Positions 8,391 through 16,003 of a DNA stretch of 64,000 nt are shown piece after piece. The stretch is from Streptomyces stelliscabiei. Its GTDB lineage: Bacteria; Actinomycetota; Actinomycetes; Streptomycetales; Streptomycetaceae. A program made the translations under genes and the position numbers. The notes below the pieces were generated by a model. The model was not told the DNA's origin, did not search any database, and worked only from the letters and a program-made list of their open reading frames with translations. The stretch covers positions 4,650,001-4,714,000 of the forward strand of contig NZ_JADBGF010000001.1 in the NCBI RefSeq assembly GCF_014873495.1, read 5' to 3'. Each line of letters begins with the position of its first letter. Positions within the stretch are counted from its first letter, which is position 1.

Positions 8391-8882
8391 GTGAGTGACG
8401 CCGAACCGTCCGCGCCCCGGCGCGCCGAAGCCAAGCGTGTGCAGGATCGGCGGCGGCGGGAGCGTATGCGGACCAATGGGGGCGTCGAGCGTTACACCGT
8501 CGAGGAGATCGGGGCGCGGGACGGGTGGGTCTGTGGGCTGTGTCTGGATCCGGTGGACCGGGTCCGGGAGCACCCCGATCCTCGGTCCCCGAGCATCGAC
8601 CACGTCCGCACCATCTCGTCCGGCGGCACCGACACCCGGGACAACGTGCGTCTCACGCACTGGGGTTGCAACCATGCGCGCAACGACAGCACTCCGCTGA
8701 GGACTGTCGAGGAGGCCGAAGCCCAGCGCGCGGTGCTCGGTCGGCTGCCCGGCCTCCGGGACCTCGCGGAGAGCCTGAACGCGGAGGACATGGTCCGGCG
8801 GTCCCAGGCGTACCACTCGCCCGAGCGGTACCGGGCCAAGCTGGCCCGCCGGGTGGAGCGTTACGAGCGCGAAGGGCGCTGA
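8391..8882 (+). CDS. HNH endonuclease
   Basis: A compact nuclease with the CGLC zinc pair, the central SIDHVRTISSGGTD, then NVRLTHWGCNHARND, which is the HNH/treble-clef (His-Asn-His) fold with bound metal. The N-terminal third is basic (RRRRERMR) and may bind DNA. I prefer GTG 8391, five bases after AGAGG, over GTG 8364. The upstream DUF6083 gene is probably co-transcribed. Such small HNH proteins in accessory DNA may be phage-derived or defence-related; nothing here decides which. The C-terminal helix (YRAKLARRVERYERE) resembles others in the family. Confidence 0.8.
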   Translation: MSDAEPSAPRRAEAKRVQDRRRRERMRTNGGVERYTVEEIGARDGWVCGLCLDPVDRVREHPDPRSPSIDHVRTISSGGTDTRDNVRLTHWGCNHARNDSTPLRTVEEAEAQRAVLGRLPGLRDLAESLNAEDMVRRSQAYHSPERYRAKLARRVERYEREGR

Positions 8883-9020
8883 GGCGTCCGGAGGCCCGGC
8901 CCTGCCCGCACAGCAACAGCAACAGCACGTCACCGTGCCATCGCGGGGCGCACCCCCTCACGCTCCTTCCACCGCACGCCGACCTGAAGAAGTGAGGGAC
9001 AGGCACACTGGAAGGCAGAG

Positions 9021-9050
9021 CGTGCGGTGCGTGCGGTGCGTGCGGTGCGT
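9021..9050. repeat. 9-bp tandem repeat, three copies
   Basis: CGTGCGGTG is repeated three times without mismatch (9021-9047) and a fourth copy begins. It lies in the leader of the zinc-ribbon gene, ending 27 bases before its ATG. It is a candidate slippage site. Confidence 0.8.
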
Positions 9051-9076
9051 CTCATGGCACCCCCGGGAAGGATCAC

Positions 9077-9382
9077 ATGTTCGTCATCTTCGGCACCAAG
9101 GGATACCTGTACCAGCTCGCGATACTGACGCTGGTGTGCGGGCAGTGCGGGAACCCCGCCGCGCATACGCTCAGGAAGCGGGTCACGAAGTTCACGCTGT
9201 TCTTCGTGCCGCTGTTCCCGATCTCGACGAAGTACCAGACGCAGTGCACGTTCTGCGGCGCGGAGCAGAAGGTGACCGCCGAGGAGGCGGAGCAGCTCCA
9301 GGCGCAGAGTTCGGGCGGCGGTCACGGCGGCTCGGGCGGTCCGTCCCACGGTCAGCCCCAGCAGCAGCGGTACCAGTCCTAG
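9077..9382 (+). CDS. Small zinc-ribbon protein
   Basis: A 101-residue protein starting at an ATG preceded by GGAAGGA. It has CGQC near residue 22 and CTFC near residue 58, forming a zinc ribbon split by a hydrophobic LFFVPLFPI segment, which is typical of the zinc-ribbon family annotated in many actinobacteria. The tail is Gln/Gly/Ser-rich (QQQRYQS end). No catalytic motif is present. It is monocistronic by spacing; its role is unknown. Confidence 0.8.
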   Translation: MFVIFGTKGYLYQLAILTLVCGQCGNPAAHTLRKRVTKFTLFFVPLFPISTKYQTQCTFCGAEQKVTAEEAEQLQAQSSGGGHGGSGGPSHGQPQQQRYQS

Positions 9383-9563
9383 GAGGCGGCTGTCCGTCTT
9401 CCGGGGGCACCGGGGCCCTGTCCGCGAGGGTCCGGCGGGCCGCTGACCTCCCCAAAGGACTGAGGGAAAGAACTACCCGCCCACCCACCCTCCCCGGCCG
9501 CGAAGCGCGCGTCACCCGTCCGAGTGACCGGCTTGACCTGAGCGGAGCTGTCGGCAGGTCGCG

Positions 9564-10757
9564 TCACGGCGCGGACATCGTTGCGGCGCGCCGCCCCGCC
9601 CGCTCGGGCCGCCCCGCCACCCACAGCACCGACGTCACCAGCACCGAAGCCCCCGCCATCATCGTCATCGCCGTCGCCGGTGAGGTCAGTTGGGCCAGGC
9701 CGCCCGCCAGGGCCGCGCTCAGGCCCTGGAGGGTGAGCATGCCGGACGAGTGCAGGCCCAGGGCGTGGCCGGTGAGTTCGGGTGGGGTGAGGGTCAGGAG
9801 GTGTTGTTGCTGGATCAGGCTCGCGCCGAAGCCGACGGAGGCGAGGGTCGCGCAGGCCGCCGCGGCGGGGGTCGGGGGGTGGAGGGCGAAGAGGAGGTAG
9901 GGGGTGGCCAGGAGCAACAGGAGGGGGGTGGCCAGGCGGTCGCGGGTCCGGGGTGGGAGGAGGCGGCCCACCGTCACGTCGCCCGCCAGCATGCCGAGCG
10001 CCGCGCAGGCGAAGAGGAGGCCCGCCCGGTCGGGGGCGTAGGCGACGAAGAGGGACTCGCAGCCGACGACCAGGCCGTTGGGGATCCACAGGCCCAGGTA
10101 GAGGCGGCGGCGGGGGACGGACGACCAGAGCAGGGCGTTCGTGCGCCAGGTCTCGGCGACGGACGGGCGGCCGGAGGCGCGTGGGGCGCGGCGGGTCAGG
10201 CCGAGGGCGGTGCACAGGGCCGCCGCCGCGTACAGGGCCGCTGCCACCAGGAGGGTGACCGCCGGGGACAGCAGGGCCACGAGGGCGCCGCCGGTCGCGT
10301 AACCGGCGATCTGGGTGATGCCGTGCAGCATGTTGAACACCGAGCGGCCGAGGAGATAGCCGTCCTTCGGGAGGATCTCGTTCAGCAGACCCCAGCGGAC
10401 TCCGCCGCCGAGGGAGGCGAACAGGCCCTGGGCCGCGATGACCGCGAAGACCGTCCACAGGGGCAGGCCGGGCAGGGCCAGCGACGCCGTGCTCACCGCG
10501 AGGAAGGCGGCGAGGCCCGCCGTCGTCGCGCGCGGTGGCAGGCGGTCCGCCGCCGAGAGCAGGGTCGTCGCGCCGACCACTTGGGCGAGGGACGGGCCGA
10601 ACATGCTGAGGGCGGACAGGAGCGGGGAGCCGGTCGCCGCGTAGACGGAGGTGGCCAGGGCGAGACCGCCGATCGTGGAGGCGGCGACCTGGAGCGCGGA
10701 GGAGACGAAGAGAGGGGTGAACTCCGCGGTGCGGAAGAGGTGTTGATAGCTGCGCAT
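9564..10757 (-). CDS. MFS transporter
   Basis: The 397-residue protein has about 12 hydrophobic segments and the spacing of a major facilitator exporter, for example LATSVYAATGSPLLSAL in helix 2 and TLLSAADRLPPR in the loop 2-3 region. It starts at ATG 10757 and is divergent from an ArsR-like regulator gene across a 155-base gap containing a perfect palindrome. That arrangement suggests drug or metabolite efflux repressed by the neighbour. The substrate cannot be told from sequence. Confidence 0.85.
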   Translation of the reverse strand: MRSYQHLFRTAEFTPLFVSSALQVAASTIGGLALATSVYAATGSPLLSALSMFGPSLAQVVGATTLLSAADRLPPRATTAGLAAFLAVSTASLALPGLPLWTVFAVIAAQGLFASLGGGVRWGLLNEILPKDGYLLGRSVFNMLHGITQIAGYATGGALVALLSPAVTLLVAAALYAAAALCTALGLTRRAPRASGRPSVAETWRTNALLWSSVPRRRLYLGLWIPNGLVVGCESLFVAYAPDRAGLLFACAALGMLAGDVTVGRLLPPRTRDRLATPLLLLLATPYLLFALHPPTPAAAACATLASVGFGASLIQQQHLLTLTPPELTGHALGLHSSGMLTLQGLSAALAGGLAQLTSPATAMTMMAGASVLVTSVLWVAGRPERAGRRAATMSAP

Positions 10758-10798
10758 GGGACACGACCCTCGTCGTCCCCCATCCTCCCGTCGTAATG

Positions 10799-10816
10799 TT
10801 TCGCGTACACGCGAAA
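10799..10816. promoter_or_regulatory. Perfect palindrome between MFS and ArsR-like genes
   Basis: TTTCGCGT-AC-ACGCGAAA is an 18-base dyad with eight-base perfect arms, 42 bases before the MFS start and 97 before the regulator start. It is a likely operator for the ArsR-like protein, controlling both divergent genes. Confidence 0.6.
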
Positions 10817-10912
10817 GCTCTGCCAGAGTTCCGCCAAGGCTCTGCCAGGGCTCTGCCCGTGCTCCGCCGAAGCCGTCGGGCGGGCTCGCGTCGTACTGTC
10901 GGAGGTGACCGC

Positions 10913-11959
10913 GTGGGCTGGTGGCAGGTCAACGCCGACACCCTCGCCGGGAGCCGGTTCGTCGTCTCGCCGCTCGCGGAGACGTTCGCGAGTCTGAAGT
11001 TGCTCCACGCGGGGGCCGGTACGCATCCCGGAGAACGGGCCTGGCTGGCGGCCCATCTGCCGTCTTACCGGCGCGAGTTGGACCGTGACCCCGTCACCGC
11101 CCTGCTGATCCGCTCTGGGCTCGGCAGGGAGTGGATCGCCGACTTCCTGACGCCCACGCCCCGCGAGAACGAGTCCTTCGCGGACGAGATCGCCCGCGTC
11201 CGGGGCGCAGACCCCGCCGCCGCCCGCGCCCACCTCGTCCTCTCCCTGCGCGGCCCCCTGCCCTCCGCCCTGCACCGGGACGACCTTCCCGAGCGGGCGG
11301 CCGGCCTGCTGACGTACGTGTGGGAGGAGACCGTACGGCCGTACTGGGAGCGGCGCCGGCGGGTGCTGGAGGCCGATGTGCTCGCGCGGACCGCGCTGCT
11401 GGGGCAGGGCGGCTGGACGGCGGTGCTGGACGCGCTGCGGCCGGGGATGAGGTGGCTCGGCGAGAACCGGCTGCAGGTCAATCTGCACGAGTACCCGCCG
11501 CGTGAGATCTCCGGGGCGCGGCTGGTCTTCGTACCGGTCACGCCGCAGCGGACGGGGTGGGTGGCGTGGGAGGAGCGGGAGCGGTACGCCGTGGTGTACC
11601 CGTGCTCGGGGGTCCTCGCCGACGGCGGAGGCGGAGGCGGAGGCGAGGGTGGGGATCGTGGTGGTGGGGATGGGGGCGTCGTGCCCGCCGCGCTCGGGGC
11701 GCTTATCGGCGGAGCCCGCGCCCGGGTCCTCGTCCTCCTCGACTCCCCCATGAGCACGACCCAGCTGTGCGCGGTGACCGGGAAGACCCTCGGCTCCGTC
11801 GGCCGTCATCTGCGGGTGCTGCTGGACGCCGGGCTGATCCGGCGCGGGCGGGCGGGCCGGTCGGTGCTGTACGCGCGGACGGCGCAGGGGGAGGTGCTGG
11901 TGCGCGCGCCGCACCCTCGCGGGGGCGAACATCCTTCCGGAGATAGCATCCGTTTATGA
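10913..11959 (+). CDS. ArsR-like winged-helix regulator with N-terminal DUF5937-type domain
   Basis: I place the start at GTG 10913, five bases after GGAGGTG; the protein then begins with WWQVNADTLAGSRF, as in this family. The N-terminal two thirds are a helical ligand- or partner-binding region. The C-terminal part is an ArsR-type winged helix (RARVLVLLDSPMSTTQLCAVTG, then SVGRHLRVLLDAGLI). A glycine/aspartate-rich linker separates them and is encoded by a GGCGGA-type repeat. The stop overlaps the next ATG (ATGA), implying coupling to glutathione peroxidase. It probably represses the divergent MFS gene. The usual metal-binding cysteines of true ArsR proteins are not evident. Confidence 0.8.
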   Translation: MGWWQVNADTLAGSRFVVSPLAETFASLKLLHAGAGTHPGERAWLAAHLPSYRRELDRDPVTALLIRSGLGREWIADFLTPTPRENESFADEIARVRGADPAAARAHLVLSLRGPLPSALHRDDLPERAAGLLTYVWEETVRPYWERRRRVLEADVLARTALLGQGGWTAVLDALRPGMRWLGENRLQVNLHEYPPREISGARLVFVPVTPQRTGWVAWEERERYAVVYPCSGVLADGGGGGGGEGGDRGGGDGGVVPAALGALIGGARARVLVLLDSPMSTTQLCAVTGKTLGSVGRHLRVLLDAGLIRRGRAGRSVLYARTAQGEVLVRAPHPRGGEHPSGDSIRL

Positions 11960-12462
11960 CTACAGACAACGCCACCCCCTCCGTCCTCGACGTGCAGATC
12001 GACGCTCTGAAGGGCGGCTCCGCGGACCTCGCGCAGTACGCCGGACAGGCCGTCCTCGTCGTGAACGTCGCCTCGAAGTGCGGTCTCACCCCCCAGTACA
12101 CGGGCCTGGAGGCGCTGCAGGCACGCTATGCCGCGCAGGGCTTCACCGTGCTCGGTGTGCCGTGCAACCAGTTCCTCGGGCAGGAGCCGGGGTCGGCGGA
12201 GGAGATCGCGGAGTTCTGCTCGGCGACGTACGGCGTGACCTTCCCGCTGACCGAGAAGGTCGAGGTCAACGGTGAGAACCGGCACGCGCTGTACGAGCGC
12301 CTCGTGGACCACGCGGACGCCGAGGGTCACACCGGCGACATCCGCTGGAACTTCGAGAAGTTCCTGATCGGCCGCGACGGCTCGGTCGTCGCCCGCTTCT
12401 CGCCGCAGACCGAGCCGGAGTCGGCGGAGCTGGTCGCCGCCGTGGAGAAGGCCATCGGCTGA
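11956..12462 (+). CDS. Glutathione/thioredoxin-type peroxidase (Cys form)
   Basis: The protein has the three signatures of the family: VNVASKCGLTPQY with the peroxidatic Cys in place of selenocysteine, VPCNQFLGQEPG, and IRWNFEKFLIG with the active-site Trp-Asn. It reduces hydroperoxides in the cytoplasm; streptomycetes lack glutathione, so thioredoxin is the likelier donor. It is 168 residues, normal length. The start codon overlaps the stop of the ArsR-like gene by four bases, so the two are co-translated, which hints that the regulator senses an oxidative or electrophilic signal. Confidence 0.92.
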   Translation: MTTDNATPSVLDVQIDALKGGSADLAQYAGQAVLVVNVASKCGLTPQYTGLEALQARYAAQGFTVLGVPCNQFLGQEPGSAEEIAEFCSATYGVTFPLTEKVEVNGENRHALYERLVDHADAEGHTGDIRWNFEKFLIGRDGSVVARFSPQTEPESAELVAAVEKAIG

Positions 12463-12480
12463 CCGCCGGAGGACCCTTCG

Positions 12481-12511
12481 TTGACCTTGCCCCTGGGGCA
12501 AGGGGCAGCGT
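12481..12511 (+). promoter_or_regulatory. MerR-type operator-promoter
   Basis: TTGACC (12481-12486) and CAGCGT (12506-12511) are separated by exactly 19 bases. Inside lies the perfect dyad CCTTGCCCC-T-GGGGCAAGG (12485-12503). A long 19-bp spacer occupied by a dyad is the hallmark of promoters twisted open by MerR-family activators. The MerR gene starts 46 bases downstream, so autoregulation is expected. Confidence 0.75.
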
Positions 12512-12556
12512 CCCTCTCGCCGGGCGGAAGGCGCCCGGTGACGGAGGAGCGACCCA

Positions 12557-13435
12557 GTGCGCATGAACGACGACGATCCGGACGACCTGCTCACCATCGG
12601 TGCCTTCGCCGCCCGCGCGCGGCTGTCGGCGAAGGCGCTGCGGCTGTACGACCGGCTGGGGCTGCTCCCGCCGGCGTACGTCGACGAGGTGAACGGCTAC
12701 CGGTACTACCGGGCCGACCAGGTCGAACGTGCCCGTCTGGTGGCACTGCTGCGTCAGCTCGACATGCCTCTGGCGCGGATCGCCGAGATCGTCGAGACCG
12801 TCGAGCCGGACGGCGCGCGGGCCGCCGAGCGGCTCGCCGCGTACTGGGCCGGCGCCGAGGAGCGGTTCGCGGCACAGCGGACCCTGGTCGACTACCTCCG
12901 TGGACGGCTGTCGGGAAGGGATACCGGTATGTACGGGAAGTTCACGGTCGAAACGGTCGACACCGCTGCCCAGGTGCTGCTGACCCAGTCGCGCCACACG
13001 CTCGCGGACGAGTTGCCGGCGTGGATCGGGGCGTCGCTGGGGCGGCTGGAGGAGGGCGCGGCGGCGTGCGGCGGAAGCACGGGCGCGCCGTTCGTCGTCT
13101 ACCACTCCGAGGTGTCGATGGAGAGCGACGGGCCCGCCGAGGCGTGCGTTCCGGTGGCGGACGAGAGCGCCGCGCGGGTGTGGGCGGCCGAGTACGGACG
13201 GTCCTGGGAGACGAAGGTGCGGGTGGAGCCGGCGGGACGGCTCGTGTACACCCGGATCAGCAAGGCCCAGGTGGCGCATCCGCAGATCCTGGCGGCGTTC
13301 GAGGCGGTCGAGCGGTGGATCGCCGGTCAGGGGCTGGAGATCAGCGGGCCGTGCCGCGAGATCTACTTCGCCGACTGGGAGGCGGCGGGTCCGGAGGACC
13401 CGGTGTGCGACGTGGCGTTCCCGGTCGCATCCTGA
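12557..13435 (+). CDS. MerR-family regulator with C-terminal GyrI-like effector domain
   Basis: The N-terminus is a MerR helix-turn-helix (LTIGAFAARARLSAKALRLY, then GYRYYRADQ) followed by a dimerisation helix. From about residue 125 a GyrI-like small-molecule binding domain follows (YGKFTVETVDTAAQVLL, and FVVYHSEVS). This is the BmrR/TipA-like multidrug-sensor layout. GTG 12557 is chosen because GGAGGAG lies seven bases upstream; ATG 12563 is also possible. Its own promoter carries a matching dyad. The target besides itself is unknown. The stop codon lies inside the first unit of a tandem repeat. Confidence 0.88.
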   Translation: MRMNDDDPDDLLTIGAFAARARLSAKALRLYDRLGLLPPAYVDEVNGYRYYRADQVERARLVALLRQLDMPLARIAEIVETVEPDGARAAERLAAYWAGAEERFAAQRTLVDYLRGRLSGRDTGMYGKFTVETVDTAAQVLLTQSRHTLADELPAWIGASLGRLEEGAAACGGSTGAPFVVYHSEVSMESDGPAEACVPVADESAARVWAAEYGRSWETKVRVEPAGRLVYTRISKAQVAHPQILAAFEAVERWIAGQGLEISGPCREIYFADWEAAGPEDPVCDVAFPVAS

Positions 13436-13622
13436 CTCTGCCGGTGCCGGTCGCGTCCCGACTCTGCCGGTGCCGGTCGCGTCCTGACTCCGGCGATGCG
13501 GCCGTGGTCGGTGCCTGTGCCGGTGCGGCCGTGGTCGGTGCCGGGTGCGGCCGTGGTCGGATACCGGTGCGGCCGTGGTCGGTGCCGGGTGCCGCCGTGG
13601 TCGGATACCGGTGCGGTCGTAG
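13421..13622. repeat. Two adjoining tandem-repeat arrays (26-bp and 22/44-bp units)
   Basis: Three 26-bp units (13421-13446, 13447-13472, 13473-13498) begin within the last codons of the MerR gene. They run directly into a second array of GCGGCCGTGGTCGG-type units. In the second array, 22-bp units alternate between endings GTGCCGGGT and ATACCGGT, giving a 44-bp higher-order unit (13525-13568 and 13569-13612) with one mismatch. The stretch 13436-13776 holds no gene; the rest contains the promoter region of the following membrane protein. Confidence 0.85.
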
Positions 13623-13776
13623 GGGTTTCCCTACGGCCGTACCGGATCGCATACGTCCTGTCGGCCAACTGTCGGCGAGTGGTTAGCGTCTACCTCAACA
13701 CACGGAGAACGTCAGGGACGACGTCGGTGAAGACCGCACCCGCCCGCACGAGCCGAAACGGAACGGAAGAGCCGCA

Positions 13777-15534
13777 GTGGCCTTTGCCGAGCTGACCCCA
13801 CGACGACCCGTCTCGCGCGCCGACAAACCGTCGCGCGAGCCGTGGCGGGAACGCCATCGGGTGCCCCTCACGGCCGCCCTGTGCGCCCTGCCGCTGTATT
13901 TCGTGTGGTGGGCGGTCTTCGCGACCGGCGGCGGCGACCTCGCGGCCCAGGTGGCCTGGGCGGAGTTCGCCAAGATGTACCCGGACTCCGCGGTCAACCT
14001 GTTCTGGTACGGCGGTCTGCACGCGGCGAACTACAGCGTGCTCTCGCCGTACCTGATGGCGGCGTGCGGGGTGGTCCCCGTGACGCTGGTGTCGGGGCTC
14101 TCGGCCTCCTGGCTGGCCGGTGCGGTCGTCACTCGCATGGGTGTACGCGCGCCGGTGCCGGTCGCGCTGGCGGCGACGTTCTCGCTGTGGTGCCAGGTGG
14201 TGTCGGGGCGCTCCACGTTCATGCTGGGCACTGCCTTCGCGATGGGGGCCCTGCTGGCGGTGCTGAGCGGGCGCGGCGGGCGGCAGCTCGCGGCGGCGGC
14301 GGTGTGCGCGACGCTGTCCACGCTGGGGAGTCCCGTCTCCGGGCTGTTCCTCCTCGTGATCGGCGCCGCGTATCTGCTGTGCCGTGAGTGGGGCCGGGCG
14401 GGGGCGCTGATCCTGCCGCCGGTGACCGTCGTGGCCGTGACCACGCTGCTGTTCCCCTTCGAGGGCGAGCAGCCCATGGCCTTCAGCCGGATATGGCCGC
14501 CGGTCGTGCTGTGCGCGGTGGTCGTGCTGGTCGCGCCGAGCGCCTGGCGGGTGCTGCGCCTGAGCGCCGCGATCTACGCGCTCGGCGTGGTCCTGTGCTA
14601 CCTGATCCCCACACCCATCGGCACGAACGTCGAGCGGCTCCTGGAGCTGGCGGGACCGGCGGCCGCCCTGGCGATCTGCCTGTACCGGGGCGAGGCGCGC
14701 ACGGACGGCGCCCGGCTCCCCCTGCCCTGGTTCACGCCGCAGCGGCGGACGGTGGCCGGAGTGGTGGCCCTGGTGCTGTCCGTGACCTGGCTGACCGGCA
14801 AGACGACCGCCGACATCGTCACCAACACGAAGGTGCCGGAGTGGGCGGTGAAGACCGACGGGGTGGTGAAGGAGCTGAAGCGGCTCGGCGCCTGGAAGAC
14901 CCGCGTCGAGGTGGTACCGGCCCGCGACCACCGTGAGGCCGCCATCCTCGCCCCGTACATCAACATGGCCCGCGGCTGGAACCGGCAGGCCGACGTGGAG
15001 CGCGGCCGGCTGTTCTACGAGGGCCATGGCGGGACCGAGGTGCCCGAGGGGGCGTTCACGCCGACCGCGTACAAGGCGTGGCTCTCGCAGTGGGCCGTCG
15101 GGTTCGTGGTCCTCGTCAACGGCGAGCCGGACGGGCCCGCCGAGCTGGAACACGCGCTGGTGACCAGTGGGCCGGACTATCTGCAGCCCGTCTGGCAGGA
15201 CGCCAACTGGAAGATCTACCGGGTGAAGAACGCGACCCCGCTGGTCGACCGCCCCGCCACCGTCGTCAGCGCGGACGGCGCCAACCTCGTCGTCCACATG
15301 CCGAGGGCCGGCGAGGTCACCGTCCGCGTCGCCTACTCCCCCTGGCTCTGGGCCGACAACGGCTGCCTCACCGCCGACCGCGAGTCCGACGGCGACCTCA
15401 CCGAGTTCACCCGCCTCACGGTCCACGAACCCGGCAACGTGCGCATCAGCTCCCAGTACGGCGGACCGTCCCGCAAGACGGCCCTGGAGTGCGAGAAGGA
15501 AGCGGACGAGAAGGGGGTCGGCGGGGAGGAGTGA
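13777..15534 (+). CDS. Large polytopic membrane protein, unknown function
   Basis: The 585-residue protein starts at a GTG behind GGAAGAG. The first 360 residues contain roughly nine to ten hydrophobic helices. A hydrophilic C-terminal domain of about 220 residues follows, beginning after LTGKTTADIVTN and likely exported. The overall plan resembles actinobacterial glycosyltransferase-like or uncharacterised membrane proteins sometimes labelled MFS, but no MFS loop motif is seen, so I do not adopt that name. It ends in a charged tail and is followed by a strong terminator, so it is probably monocistronic. Confidence 0.75.
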   Translation: MAFAELTPRRPVSRADKPSREPWRERHRVPLTAALCALPLYFVWWAVFATGGGDLAAQVAWAEFAKMYPDSAVNLFWYGGLHAANYSVLSPYLMAACGVVPVTLVSGLSASWLAGAVVTRMGVRAPVPVALAATFSLWCQVVSGRSTFMLGTAFAMGALLAVLSGRGGRQLAAAAVCATLSTLGSPVSGLFLLVIGAAYLLCREWGRAGALILPPVTVVAVTTLLFPFEGEQPMAFSRIWPPVVLCAVVVLVAPSAWRVLRLSAAIYALGVVLCYLIPTPIGTNVERLLELAGPAAALAICLYRGEARTDGARLPLPWFTPQRRTVAGVVALVLSVTWLTGKTTADIVTNTKVPEWAVKTDGVVKELKRLGAWKTRVEVVPARDHREAAILAPYINMARGWNRQADVERGRLFYEGHGGTEVPEGAFTPTAYKAWLSQWAVGFVVLVNGEPDGPAELEHALVTSGPDYLQPVWQDANWKIYRVKNATPLVDRPATVVSADGANLVVHMPRAGEVTVRVAYSPWLWADNGCLTADRESDGDLTEFTRLTVHEPGNVRISSQYGGPSRKTALECEKEADEKGVGGEE

Positions 15535-15640
15535 GGGGGGCGCTCGGCGGGAGGCGTACGGCGGACACGGGGAAGGACATGGAACGGGCTCCTCTGCGTG
15601 TACGTGACTGGCGTGTACGGGTCCGGCGTGCTGGTACGTG

Positions 15641-15676
15641 CGAGGGGGCGCCGCGTCCGGACGCGGCGCCCCCTCG
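15641..15676 (+). terminator. Perfect GC-rich palindromic terminator
   Basis: An 18-base arm starting CGAGGGGGCGCC pairs perfectly with its complement without a loop (36-base palindrome), 107 bases after the membrane protein stop. Streptomyces terminators often lack a U-tract, so this is the likely end of that transcript. Confidence 0.7.
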
Positions 15677-15706
15677 TGGCGCTTGCGGGTCGGAGACCCG
15701 GCGGCC

Positions 15707-15790
15707 TCAGAACTCGACGCAGCTCACGCTGTTGTCGCCGATGTCGTTGTTGCTGAAGTCCGCGTCCGCGCTGTTCGCGGCGGCACGGTA
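15707..15790 (-). other. Possible C-terminal gene fragment
   Basis: A short minus-strand frame ends in FSNNDIGDNSVSCVEF, a pattern seen at the ends of small secreted streptomycete proteins. Upstream the sequence loses protein-like character and no start or signal peptide is found. It could be the tail of a decayed gene. The remainder of 15535-16003 holds only the two terminator hairpins. Confidence 0.25.
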
Positions 15791-15905
15791 GCGCAGGTGA
15801 TCAAAGCATTGCGTACCGAGTCCCGTCCATGGCGCTCGATCGCGAGGAAGAGGCGGCCGACCGCCTTGGGAAGCAAGCCTCGGAACGCGTTTGACGCGCA
15901 CGGAA

Positions 15906-15939
15906 GCGCCCCTTCCGTCCGTGTGGTCGGAAGGGGCGC
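15906..15939. terminator. Hairpin terminator downstream of the carboxypeptidase gene
   Basis: GCGCCCCTTCCG (15906-15917) pairs perfectly with CGGAAGGGGCGC (15928-15939) across a ten-base loop. It lies 65 bases beyond the stop of the minus-strand carboxypeptidase gene. Confidence 0.7.
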
Positions 15940-16003
15940 CTCGTGCCTTGTGCCGCGTGCCTTGTGCCTCGGGGGTCAGTCCGCGCGGGTCAGTCCACTC
16001 CCG

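Noticed and set aside
13421..13622. CRISPR array
   Set aside because: The units are directly adjoining without unique spacers, and no cas gene is present.
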